The notes under the pieces are model-generated. The model saw nothing but the letters and a program-made list of their open reading frames with translations, did no database searches and was not told where the DNA came from. 64,000 bases of DNA. Source: Sorangium cellulosum (GTDB lineage Bacteria; Myxococcota_A; Polyangia; Polyangiales; Polyangiaceae). Shown here in pieces: positions 47,438-55,211 of this stretch; the first letter of the stretch is position 1; every line of letters starts with the position of its first letter. Made by a program: the position numbers and the translations under genes. The DNA lies in NCBI RefSeq assembly GCF_002950945.1, contig NZ_CP012673.1, forward strand, positions 1,922,001 to 1,986,000. Reading direction: 5' to 3'.

Positions 47438-47827
47438 ATGTTCGCGAACACGCAAATGGGCGGGATGAACCTGGGGTTTCCGGACGTGTGCCTCACCCCG
47501 CCGGTGCCTGCCCCGATCCCTTATCCGAACATTTCCTTTGGCCCGGTGAGCGCGCCGGCCGCGTACAACGTGCTGTTCATGTGCGCGCCCGCGCATAACC
47601 TGCTGACGACGCAGCTCATCTCCGTCGGCGATCAGCCCGGCATCGCCCTGGGGGTCGCGTCCGGCTCGGTCATGGGGCCTTCCCGCCACATCACCGCCGC
47701 GTTCACCTGCCTCGTCGGCGGCATGCCGGCCACCCGGCTGACCAGCATGAGCCTGCAGAACTCCACGAACTGCCCTGGAATGCGGATCGTGCCGAGTCAG
47801 GTCAAGGTGCTCATCCTATCCCCCTGA
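47438..47827 (+). CDS. DUF4150/PAAR-like spike-tip protein
   Basis: Encodes 129 residues. Pattern MGGMNLGFPDVCLTPPVPAP, PIPYPNISFGPVSAPAAYNV, LTTQLISVGDQPGIALGVAS, then MGPSRHITAAFTCLVGGMPA matches DUF4150, a PAAR-like domain that caps VgrG. There is no toxin fused to it, unlike many DUF4150 proteins, so it should be a plain tip or a carrier for a separate effector. Last gene of the island: AGGAGG-like sequence precedes the start and an IS66 relic follows. Confidence 0.9.
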   Translation: MFANTQMGGMNLGFPDVCLTPPVPAPIPYPNISFGPVSAPAAYNVLFMCAPAHNLLTTQLISVGDQPGIALGVASGSVMGPSRHITAAFTCLVGGMPATRLTSMSLQNSTNCPGMRIVPSQVKVLILSP

Positions 47828-47918
47828 GGGATCTCGGCCGCCTGGAGCCGGGCGTCGCTGCACGCCGGTCTCGCCGTGTCGGCGACGGGGTGCCACGCGG
47901 ATGACGAGCGTCACGATG

Positions 47919-48089
47919 TATTGCCGGCGGCGCTTCTTTGAGGCGATGTCGTCGGGCCGGGAGCGCGCGATGACGGCTCTCGGCTTCATTCACCAGCTCT
48001 TCGCCATCGACAAGGCCACCAAGGACCTGGCTCCCAGCCGCCGGACCGAGCAGCGCCGCAGCAGCGCCCAGCCCGTGCTCGATGCCATC
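47919..48089 (+). pseudogene. IS66 transposase (TnpC) fragment
   Basis: A single frame reads RRRFFEAMSSGRERAMTALG, then FIHQLFAIDKATKDLAPSRR and RRSSAQPVLDAI, which matches the region after the CWAHxRRKF motif in IS66 transposases (zinc/DDE segment). No start codon context, and nothing of the DDE core before or of the C-terminus after it. It marks the right end of the T6SS island as an insertion scar. Confidence 0.55.
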
Positions 48090-48127
48090 CCCCCTCGGGA
48101 GGACAACGCCGCCGCGCCTCGCTCGGG

Positions 48128-48212
48128 GCCAACGTTGGCTCCGAGGATGGCACTGCGGCGCCGACGTTGGCGCCCGGGACGGCGCCGCCGCGGCCCGTGG
48201 GCCAACGTCGGC
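48128..48212. repeat. Three dyads of the GCCAACGTTGGC type upstream of the kinase gene
   Basis: GCCAACGTTGGC (48128-48139) is a perfect 12-base palindrome. GCCGACGTTGGC (48160-48171) and GCCAACGTCGGC (48201-48212) are the same dyad with one change each, in opposite orientation. The spacing is 32 and 41 bases, and all sit 100-190 bases before the kinase start. They may be operators or the product of a small repeat; no other copy was noticed in the window. Confidence 0.6.
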
Positions 48213-48313
48213 CCGCATTTCCCGCCCGCACCTTCCGCGCGCTGCTCACGCCATGTCAGCGCAAGCAGTACACCCTCGCCGGCCGCGCCGCGGTAGCATC
48301 GCCGTCGGCTCGG

Positions 48314-51300
48314 ATGCCGCCCCCCGCTTCCTCCTCCGCGCCTGTCTTTCTCCAGCGCCCCGAGGCGGATCGCTGGATCGGCCCCTTCCGGCTCTCCCGC
48401 CAGCTGGGCCGCGGCGGCTTCGCCCCGGTGTGGCTGGCGGAGGAGATCTACGACGGCCGCAAGCTCCGCGACGCCGCCGTCAAGCTCTTCTTCCTGCCGG
48501 ACGGCCTCGCCCCGGGTTCGCACGAGGCCGCAGGCTGGCGCGACGCCATCCTCGACGAGGCGCGCGCCCTCTGCCGGGTCGAGCACCCCAACGTCGTCCG
48601 CTTCTACGCCCTCCACCGCGACGACGCCTGGGGCGTGGTCGGCCTCGCCATGGAGCACGTCGCCGGCGCGAGCCTCGATCGCCGCCTGGAGCAGGCCGGC
48701 CGCCTCGACCCTCGCGAGGCCGCCGAGGCCGCCCTCGGCGTCGCCTGGGCGCTGTCGGCCGTGCACGCCGCCGGCCTCGTGCACCACGACGTCAAGCCGG
48801 GCAACATCGTCGAGCGCGCCCCGGATCCCGGCGAGGCCGCCGGCCGGGGCCCCGCCGCGCGCGTCTACAAGCTCATCGACTTCGGCATCGTCGTCGACGA
48901 CCCCTCCCGCAGCCCGGCCGGCAGCGCGGGCGATCGGCCCCTCTTCGGCTCCCGCGGCTACATGGCGCCGGAGCTGCTCCTCGGCGGCCCCGCTTCCCCG
49001 GGGACCGACCTCTACGCCCTCGGCGCCACCCTCTTCCGCCTGTGCACCGGCCAGCTCCCCGTCGACGTGATGGGCGGGCTCGAGGCGCTCTTCGCCCGGA
49101 AACACCCGCCCCGGCTCGACGCGCTCCTCCCGCCGGACACGCCCGAGATCGAGCCGCTGGCGCGCCTCACCGCCCTCCTGCTCGATCCGGATCCCGGCGC
49201 GCGACCGCGCCACGCCGAGTGGGTCGCGCGTGAGCTCGAGCGCGCGCTCGGCGTCTCCCCCCGCGACTCGCTGCCGCCGACGCCTCGCGACCGGCTGCCG
49301 GCGACGGCGCCCGACCGGCTGCCGCCGACGCCTCGCGACCGGCTGCCAGCGACGGCGCGCGACCGGCTGCCAGCGACGGCGCGCGACCGGCTGCCAGCGA
49401 CGGCGCCCGACCGGTTGCCAGCGACCGCGCCCGCCGAGCGCGGCTACCCGGGCGCCGACCTCGCCCGGCGCGACGTCACCACCGCGCGCGACGCCGACCA
49501 CGCCGACGACCAGCGCCCGGCGGCCCCGCCCCGCGCCATCCCGAGCCCCGCCTCGCCCACCGAGACCGTCGACCCGCCCGAACCGCGCCCGCACGCTCCG
49601 CTGGTCGGCCGCGTCGACGCCCTCGCCGCCCTTGCGCGCCTCGCCGCGGAGGCGCGCGACGGCGGCGTCCGCGCCGCGCTCGTCACCGGCCCGCTCGGCA
49701 TCGGCCGCACCCGCCTGCTCGCCGCCGCGATCGAGCGCGTGGGCGCCGCCGAGGGCCGCGTCCTCCGCGCCGCCTGCTCCCCGGAGCGGAAGAGCCCCCT
49801 CCGGCCGCTGCTCCGCGCCCTGGAGGCGCTTCCGCCCGGGGACGCCGGCGCGCTCGGCCTGCTCCAGGACGCCATCGAGCGGGCGCTGTCGCCGAGCGTG
49901 CTCCCCGGCGCGCCGGACACCGCCGCCGCCCTGGAGGGCGTGGAGGACGCGCTGCTCTGGGCCAGCGCCGAGACGCCGCTGCTGCTCGCCATCGACGACC
50001 TCCAGTGGGCCGACGCCCACACCCTCGCGCTGCTGCGCCTCCTGCTCGAGCGCGTCGGCGCCGGCGCCGCGCCGTCCCACGGCGCCGCGTCGCCCCAGGG
50101 CGCCGGGCCGCGCCTCCTCGTCCTCGCGACCTCGCGCGACGAGCCGAGCCCTCCGCCGCCCCTGCGCGCCCTGCTCGGCGAGCTGCGCGGCCGCACCCGC
50201 CCTGGCGCCCGGCACCTCGCCCTCGGGCCGCTCGGCGACGACGACGCCGCGCGCCTCGCCCAGGCCACGCTCCCGGTCGCGCCCGCGCTCGAGCGCGCCG
50301 TGGTGCGCGGCGCGGGCGGCGTGCCGTTCTTCATCGTGCACGCGCTCGTCGCCTTCCGCGAGACCGGCGCGCTCGTCTACCGCCAGGGCGCGTGGGACGC
50401 CGCCGCGCCCGACCTCCTCGACCGCGGCGTCCCCGGCGTGGCCGACCTCGTGTCCGCGCGCCTCGCCGGCTACCTCGACCCGGCCAGCGACGCCGGCCGC
50501 CTCGCCCTGCGCGCCCTGGCCGCGGCGGCCCTCTACGGCGGCGGCCTCGCCGCCGACGTGCTCGCCGAGGCCGTCGGCGGCGACGACGAGGCGCTGGAGG
50601 TCGCGCTGGTCTCCCTGGTGGACGCGGGCATCCTCGTCGCCTCGAAGGGCGGGCAGGAATACGGCTTCGCCCAGGAGATGGTGCGCCAGGCCGTGCTCAA
50701 CCTGGTCCGGCCGCGGCCCTGGCTGCGCCGCCTGCACCGCGCGCTGCTCGACGCCGTCGCCCGCGGCCCGCAGGCCGCCGCGGACGCCGCGTTCCTCGCC
50801 GCGGGTTACGAGCGGCTCGGCGCCGCCGCCGAGGCGCGGCGCTGGCTCGGCCGGGCGATGGAGGCCGCGGTGTCGGCGGGCCTGTTCGCCGAGGCCGTGG
50901 AGCTCGGCGACCGCCTCGCCGCCCTCACCGAGGATCCGGACGAGCGCGCCGCCGCCGAGATCGAGGCGGTGCGCGCCCTCCTGCGCGGCCGCAAGCTCGA
51001 GGAGGCGCGGCGGCGGATCGACGCGCTCGACGCGCGCGCCGCGGTGTTCCCCGCGGGCAGCCCGGCGGTCTCGCTGCGGCGCCGGATCTGCCGCCTCGAG
51101 GTGGCGCGGGGCATGCGCGAGGAGGGCTACGACGACCCGGTGCTGCTCGCCGACGCCGACGCCCAGCCCGACCTGGCCCTCCGCTGCGAGGCGCGCATGG
51201 CGCTCGCCGGCGTCGCCGCCCCGGAGCGCGCCGTGGCGCTCGCCGGCGAGGCGGTCCTGCTCGCGGCGCGTGCGGGCCCCGCGCTGGAGTTCGGCGCGCG

Positions 51301-52138
51301 TGTGCTGCGCTTCGAGCTGAACTACGCCTCGAATCGCCGCGACCTCGCCGTCGCCGAGGAGGATCTCACGCGCGCGCTCGCGATCGCCGCCGCGCTCGGG
51401 TCGAGCTGGCACCGGCTGCACATCGAGGCCGACCTGGCGGTGCTCGAGGCCGAGCGCGGCCGGCTCGCCGCGGCGATCGACCGGCTCGGCCGCATCGCGG
51501 CGCAGGCCGAGGCGGACGGCATGCGCGGCCAGCTCCGCCTCGTGCTCACGAACCTCGCCGCCTTCCTGCTCCGGGCGGGCCGCGCCGCCGACGCCGCCGC
51601 GACGGCCGGCCGCACGGCCGAGCTCGCGGCCGAGGCGGGGGATCCCGCGCTGCGCGCGAGCGCGCTGTCGCTGCGCGCGGACGCGCTCCGCCGCGTCGGC
51701 GACCTCGACGGCGCGCTCGCGGCCGCCGACGAGGCCGAGGCGCTGCAGCGCGCGCACGGCGACCGCCGCCGGGCGCTGACGCTGCTCCGGCGCGCGGAGA
51801 TCCTGGCCCTGGCCGGGCGGTTCGAGCGCGCGTTCGCCGACGCCCGCGCGGCCCGGGAGCTCGCGGAGGCGACGGGAGACCGCGATCTCGCGCTCGCCGC
51901 GCGGCTCTGGGATCTGCTGCAGCGCGCGCGGCGCGGCGAGCTCGGGGCCGCGGTCCTGGAGGAAGCGATCGCCGAGGCCAGCGGCTCGGGTGTGACGTTG
52001 CGGCCCCTCACGCTGGGGCTGCTCGCCGACGCGCGCGCGTGGGTTACTTCGTCGGCTTCGGGGTTGCCGTCGGCGCCGGCGTCGGGTTCATCGTCGGCGC
52101 CGGCGTCGGGGCCACCGTCGGCGCCGGCATCGGGCTGA
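48314..52138 (+). CDS. Ser/Thr protein kinase fused to AAA/ATPase and TPR region
   Basis: Encodes 1274 residues from ATG 48314. The kinase domain (about 18-320) has LGRGGFAPVWLAEE (P-loop), the VAIK-type Lys in AAVKLFF (about 56), a catalytic loop LVHHDVKPGNIV (HHD for HRD, about 156), DFG in LIDFGIV, and YMAPELL. A linker at about 315-375 is made of some eight 8-residue repeats (RDRLPATA). A STAND/AAA-type ATPase follows (VGRVDALAAL, Walker A GPLGIGRT, Walker B LLLAIDDLQWAD). From about 790 onward the protein is TPR-like helices. This plan is that of the large myxobacterial STK-ATPase-TPR regulators. The final 32 codons overlap the convergent lipoprotein gene and read as a Ser/Pro repeat, so the natural stop codon may have been lost. 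Confidence 0.92.
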   Translation: MPPPASSSAPVFLQRPEADRWIGPFRLSRQLGRGGFAPVWLAEEIYDGRKLRDAAVKLFFLPDGLAPGSHEAAGWRDAILDEARALCRVEHPNVVRFYALHRDDAWGVVGLAMEHVAGASLDRRLEQAGRLDPREAAEAALGVAWALSAVHAAGLVHHDVKPGNIVERAPDPGEAAGRGPAARVYKLIDFGIVVDDPSRSPAGSAGDRPLFGSRGYMAPELLLGGPASPGTDLYALGATLFRLCTGQLPVDVMGGLEALFARKHPPRLDALLPPDTPEIEPLARLTALLLDPDPGARPRHAEWVARELERALGVSPRDSLPPTPRDRLPATAPDRLPPTPRDRLPATARDRLPATARDRLPATAPDRLPATAPAERGYPGADLARRDVTTARDADHADDQRPAAPPRAIPSPASPTETVDPPEPRPHAPLVGRVDALAALARLAAEARDGGVRAALVTGPLGIGRTRLLAAAIERVGAAEGRVLRAACSPERKSPLRPLLRALEALPPGDAGALGLLQDAIERALSPSVLPGAPDTAAALEGVEDALLWASAETPLLLAIDDLQWADAHTLALLRLLLERVGAGAAPSHGAASPQGAGPRLLVLATSRDEPSPPPPLRALLGELRGRTRPGARHLALGPLGDDDAARLAQATLPVAPALERAVVRGAGGVPFFIVHALVAFRETGALVYRQGAWDAAAPDLLDRGVPGVADLVSARLAGYLDPASDAGRLALRALAAAALYGGGLAADVLAEAVGGDDEALEVALVSLVDAGILVASKGGQEYGFAQEMVRQAVLNLVRPRPWLRRLHRALLDAVARGPQAAADAAFLAAGYERLGAAAEARRWLGRAMEAAVSAGLFAEAVELGDRLAALTEDPDERAAAEIEAVRALLRGRKLEEARRRIDALDARAAVFPAGSPAVSLRRRICRLEVARGMREEGYDDPVLLADADAQPDLALRCEARMALAGVAAPERAVALAGEAVLLAARAGPALEFGARVLRFELNYASNRRDLAVAEEDLTRALAIAAALGSSWHRLHIEADLAVLEAERGRLAAAIDRLGRIAAQAEADGMRGQLRLVLTNLAAFLLRAGRAADAAATAGRTAELAAEAGDPALRASALSLRADALRRVGDLDGALAAADEAEALQRAHGDRRRALTLLRRAEILALAGRFERAFADARAARELAEATGDRDLALAARLWDLLQRARRGELGAAVLEEAIAEASGSGVTLRPLTLGLLADARAWVTSSASGLPSAPASGSSSAPASGPPSAPASG

Positions 52139-52427
52139 CGTCCGGATTGCGCACCGGCAGCTCCGGGCGCTGATCGACGATCACGCCGCGGTCCTGGATG
52201 CACTTCCGGTTGCCGCTGTCCCAGATGCAGCCTGTCGGGCAGACCGGCGGGTCCCCTGTGGGCTGCTTGTCCGTGCAGGAGTCCTCGCTGGCGGCCTCGC
52301 GGGTGGCGGGCGCGGCCTCTGTCGCTGCGCCCGCGGGCGCCTCGGCGGGTTGCTGCTGGCTGCTCGGGCAGGCGGCGGTCGCGAGGGCGAGGGACGAGAG
52401 GAGCATCAGGATCAGGCTATGGCGCAT
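52044..52427 (-). CDS. Small lipoprotein with (TPAP) repeat tail
   Basis: Encodes 127 residues from ATG 52427. Type II signal peptide with lipobox LALATAAC (Cys about 20). After a Gln/Ala-rich stretch the Cys-rich core reads EDSCTDKQPTGDPPVCPTGC, then IWDSGNRKCIQDRGVIVDQR, a small disulfide-type domain with a Gly-Asn-Arg-Lys-Cys segment. The last 35 residues are repeats of TPAPT/TPKPT that may span the peptidoglycan. The 3' end overlaps the kinase gene by 95 bases on the opposite strand. Function unknown. Confidence 0.75.
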   Translation of the reverse strand: MRHSLILMLLSSLALATAACPSSQQQPAEAPAGAATEAAPATREAASEDSCTDKQPTGDPPVCPTGCIWDSGNRKCIQDRGVIVDQRPELPVRNPDVSPMPAPTVAPTPAPTMNPTPAPTATPKPTK

Positions 52428-52572
52428 GGAATCTCTCCGCGGAGAAGCAGGTGGCGGCTGCCCGCGGCCGGCGCTCCGGCGCGGGCAGTGCGGCCGTTGT
52501 GTCGCACTGCCCGCGCTCTCTTGGCAATCGGCATTCCACCGGCGCATCCCGGGACCCGAGGCTTCGGATAGG

Positions 52573-53049
52573 ATGTCCCCCGGACCCATCATGTCGCGCG
52601 TAGCCATCCCGACCTGGTGCATCGCCGTGGTGCTGGTGAAGCGCGGAGACCGCTTCCTCCTGGTGCATGAGCGCAAGCACGGCCAGCTCTGGTACCTGCC
52701 TGCGGGCCGCGTCGAGCCCGGGGAGACGTTCGCGGAGGGGGCGCTGCGCGAGACGCTGGAGGAGACGGGAGTCCCCGTGGAGATCGAGGGCATCCTGCGC
52801 ATCGAGCACACGCCGAGCGCGCGTGAGGCGCGCCTGCGGGTGGTCTTCCTCGCGCGCCCCGTCGGCGACACGCCGCCGAAGAGCGTGCCGGACGAGCACT
52901 CGCTCGAGGCGCGCTGGTTCACGCTCAAGGAGCTCAAGCGCTTGCCGCTGCGCGGCCCCGACGTGGTGTGGTATTGCGACGGCGTGCTGGCCGGGGCCCC
53001 GGTGTTCCCGCTGTCGCTGCTCGGGATCGAGGGGGAGCCGCTCCTCTGA
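52573..53049 (+). CDS. Nudix hydrolase
   Basis: Encodes 158 residues from ATG 52573 (ATG 52591 also possible). A complete Nudix box is present: GRVEPGETFAEGALRETLEE followed by TGV, with the metal-binding Glu residues intact. Upstream strands (CIAVVLVKRGDRFLLVHERK) and downstream HSLEARWFTLKELKRLPLRG are typical of NUDT18/ADP-sugar or 8-oxo-nucleotide type hydrolases. Substrate cannot be told from the box alone. Stands alone on its strand between two minus-strand groups. Confidence 0.9.
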   Translation: MSPGPIMSRVAIPTWCIAVVLVKRGDRFLLVHERKHGQLWYLPAGRVEPGETFAEGALRETLEETGVPVEIEGILRIEHTPSAREARLRVVFLARPVGDTPPKSVPDEHSLEARWFTLKELKRLPLRGPDVVWYCDGVLAGAPVFPLSLLGIEGEPLL

Positions 53050-53122
53050 GCGCGCCTGTCGCGCGCGCCTGTGGCCGGAGGCCCGCGCCGGCCGCTCCGG
53101 GCCTCGGCGCGGCCTGTCCGCT

Positions 53123-53674
53123 TCAGATCCGGCCGCTCGCCTTCCAGCGCTCGAAGCAGCGTCCGGTCAGCGCCTCGAGCTCTGCGAGCAGCGCCGGCTC
53201 GGGCTTCTTCAAGTTGAAGCAGGACTTGCCCTGCATGTGTTTCTTGAGCTCCGGGCTCACCCCGTCGAGCAGCTCGGGGTCCGAGTAGACCGGCATCAGG
53301 TAAAAGCTCGTGTACGCCCGGCCCGCCCGCGCCGCCCCGAAGAAGAGCGGCTTCTTGTTCGGGCCCATCGTGCGCGTGTCGAGGTAGTAGTTGTCCGGCG
53401 TGTCGTGCACGACGACGAGGTCGCGCGCGTGGCGCTGGAGGATGCTCCGCAGCGCCTCGAAGGTCCCCTCGCGCCCCGCGCCTGTGGCCGCAGGTTTCGT
53501 GGGTTTGGCCTTCGTCGCCGGCGCCTTCGTTGCGGTTGTCTTCGCCGCCGGCGCCTTTGGCTTCGTTGCGGTTGCCTTCGTCGCCGTCGCCGTCGCCGTC
53601 GTCTTCGTCTTCGTCGCCGGCGCCTTCGTTGTCGTCGCCTTCGTTGCCTTCGTCGCCTTCTTCGCCGCGGCCAC
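53123..53674 (-). CDS. Protein with histone-H1-like Lys/Ala/Thr tail and C-terminal DUF1801-like domain
   Basis: Encodes 183 residues. The first about 65 residues are almost only Lys, Ala, Thr and Pro (repeats of ATKA, APATK), like the tails of bacterial histone H1 homologues. The rest is a compact domain: TFEALRSILQRHARDLVVVH, DTPDNYYLDTRTMGPNKK, AYTSFYLMPVYSDPELLDGV, SPELKKHMQGKSCFNLKKPE and LLAELEALTGRCFERW, similar to DUF1801/YdhG-type proteins. It may bind nucleic acid through the tail; function unknown. First of a leftward run after the GNAT and peptidase genes (58-base gap to the former). Confidence 0.75.
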   Translation of the reverse strand: MAAAKKATKATKATTTKAPATKTKTTATATATKATATKPKAPAAKTTATKAPATKAKPTKPAATGAGREGTFEALRSILQRHARDLVVVHDTPDNYYLDTRTMGPNKKPLFFGAARAGRAYTSFYLMPVYSDPELLDGVSPELKKHMQGKSCFNLKKPEPALLAELEALTGRCFERWKASGRI

Positions 53675-53731
53675 GCTCGACCTCCTGCGCGAGGGTACAC
53701 AGCGCGCCGGCCGCTGCCCAGCCGCCTGCGC

Positions 53732-54205
53732 CTACAGCTTCAGCTTCATCCCCTCGTGGCTCGCCACGAAGCCGAGCCGCTCGTAGAACCGGTGCGCGCG
53801 CCGCCGGGTCTTGTTCGAGGTGAGCTGCACGCGGAAGCACCCCCGCCGCCTCGCCTCGTCGATGGCCCAGCGCATCATCGCCTCGCCGAGGCCGCGGCTC
53901 CGCAGGCTCGGGTCGACGATCACGTTCTCGATCTGCGCCACCCGCCCGCCGTGGTTCGCCACGTACTGGATGATGGTCAGGTGGAATGCGCCGGCGACGC
54001 GCCCGTCGACGTCCGCGACGAAGAGGCCGTTGTTCGGGTCCTCGGCGATGGCGGCGAGCGCCTCGCGGTAGCGCGGGTCGAGCGGCGGCCCGGGGTGGTC
54101 CGTCTTGAGGTTTCCCTCGTCCGGGATCGAGAACAGGTGGATGACCGCCGGCAGGTCTGCCTCGACGGCGCGGCGGATGGTGGGGGAGATCGGCGCCTGG
54201 CTCAC
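53732..54205 (-). CDS. GNAT N-acetyltransferase
   Basis: Encodes 157 residues from GTG 54205; no better start or strong ribosome site is visible. Motifs are in order: IRRAVEADLPAVIHLF, DVDGRVAGAFHLTIIQYVAN, then the acetyl-CoA loop VIVDPSLRSRGLGEAMMRWA (RxxGxG/A as RSRGLG) and LTSNKTRRRAHRFYERLGFV, ending ASHEGMKLKL. The full-length single-domain fold is consistent with an amine acetyltransferase; the substrate is unknown. It is 33 bases downstream of the M28 peptidase and probably co-transcribed with it. Confidence 0.9.
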   Translation of the reverse strand: MSQAPISPTIRRAVEADLPAVIHLFSIPDEGNLKTDHPGPPLDPRYREALAAIAEDPNNGLFVADVDGRVAGAFHLTIIQYVANHGGRVAQIENVIVDPSLRSRGLGEAMMRWAIDEARRRGCFRVQLTSNKTRRRAHRFYERLGFVASHEGMKLKL

Positions 54206-54238
54206 GGGCGCATTGTGCCCGATCCGTTCCGCGCGTGG

Positions 54239-55144
54239 TCATGCCCCGGCGGGCGCGACGCTCGCGAGCAGGAGCTCGGTCACGCGCCGCATGAACCCGT
54301 AATCGAGCGTGCCCGGGAGATCCGTCGCGCGGTGATAGTTCGGGTTGCGGAACTCCGCGGTATCCGTCCAGAGCACCGCCGGGATGCCGGCCTTCCAGAA
54401 CGGGGAGTGGTCGCTCCGGTGGAGCACCGGGAGCAGCCGATCGACGCCCAGGTACGTCTTCAGCCCGATCACCCGCAGATCCGGCGTCGCGGCCTCCGCC
54501 GTGTGGATGAGGGCGGAGACGCTGGCGTTCGACGGCCCGGCGCCCAGGAGGCCGAGGAAGTCGCCCACGTCCGGCACCCCCGGCAGGGGTACGGGCAGCG
54601 GCGCGCGCTGTGAGCCGCGGGCGCGCGAGGTGAAGCCGAGCATCTCGAGGACGTGCGCCTCGCGCACGCGGAGCCCGCGCCCGCGGGCGAGGCGGGCGAC
54701 GAAATCGGCGCTGCCGGCCATCCCGTCCTCCTCGGCGTTGAACGCGACGAACGCGACCGGCGCGTCGGGCGCCGCGCGCGCGAGGGCCCGCGCGCACGCG
54801 AGCGCCACCGCCACCCCGCTCGCGTTGTCGTCGGCGCCCGGCGCCTCAGGCACGCTGTCGTAGTGGGCGCAGACGAGCGTGTACGGCGTGTCCGGTGCGC
54901 GCGCGGGCACCGCGACCACGTTCCGGAACGGCCCCTCGATCGAGGTCCGGAACCCCAGCGAGGCGAGCTCCTCCGCCAGCCGCTCGCCGATCCGCGCGTT
55001 CGCCGCGGCCTGCGCCCGGAAGTGCCGCCGGACCGAGAGCCACCCGACGTGGTCCCGCAGCTCCTCCTCGTCCACGCCGAAGCCCGCGCCGAGCCCCGCC
55101 CGGGCCGCGCGCGCCCCCGTCGTCCGCGTCCTCTGCACCCACAT
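54239..55144 (-). CDS. M28-family zinc metallopeptidase
   Basis: Encodes 301 residues from ATG 55144, chosen because GAGGAGG precedes it; ATG 55177 is in frame but weaker. Metal ligands are in the M28 order: CAHYDSVPEAPGADDNASGV (His, Asp), NAEEDGM (the catalytic and ligand Glu pair), EMLGF and HRSDHSPFWKAGIPAVLW (final His). No signal peptide is apparent with this start, so it acts in the cytoplasm or is exported otherwise. An aminopeptidase-like specificity is expected. Divergent from a TetR gene with a 30-bp palindrome between them, which makes it that repressor's likely target. Confidence 0.9.
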   Translation of the reverse strand: MWVQRTRTTGARAARAGLGAGFGVDEEELRDHVGWLSVRRHFRAQAAANARIGERLAEELASLGFRTSIEGPFRNVVAVPARAPDTPYTLVCAHYDSVPEAPGADDNASGVAVALACARALARAAPDAPVAFVAFNAEEDGMAGSADFVARLARGRGLRVREAHVLEMLGFTSRARGSQRAPLPVPLPGVPDVGDFLGLLGAGPSNASVSALIHTAEAATPDLRVIGLKTYLGVDRLLPVLHRSDHSPFWKAGIPAVLWTDTAEFRNPNYHRATDLPGTLDYGFMRRVTELLLASVAPAGA

Positions 55145-55178
55145 CGCGTCCTCCTCGGGCACCCGCCCGGATCCCATG

Positions 55179-55208
55179 GACTTACGCCGTAAGCTTATGG
55201 TGTAAGTC
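55179..55208. promoter_or_regulatory. 30-bp near-perfect palindrome, candidate TetR operator
   Basis: GACTTACGCCGTAAG (55179-55193) and its partner CTTATGGTGTAAGTC (55194-55208) pair at 13 of 15 positions around a central AAGCTT. It lies 34 bases upstream of the peptidase start and three bases before the TetR start, so binding would shut off both promoters. Confidence 0.8.
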
Positions 55209-55211
55209 GCC

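Noticed and set aside
38309..47827. Complete T6SS gene cluster
   Set aside because: No TssB/C sheath, Hcp, TssJ/L/M, TssK or ClpV genes are present; only spike, adaptor and cargo-type genes.
49250..49440. CRISPR-like array
   Set aside because: The 24-base units are contiguous, in frame and code for a protein linker; no spacers.
47990..51757. A 1255-codon minus-strand frame opposite the giant kinase
   Set aside because: It is the complementary shadow of a strongly GC3-biased gene; no domain, no start context.
53296..53700. Arg-only protein ([18 protein letters not shown] type)
   Set aside because: It is the shifted frame of the Lys/Ala/Thr-rich tail of the gene at 53123-53674.
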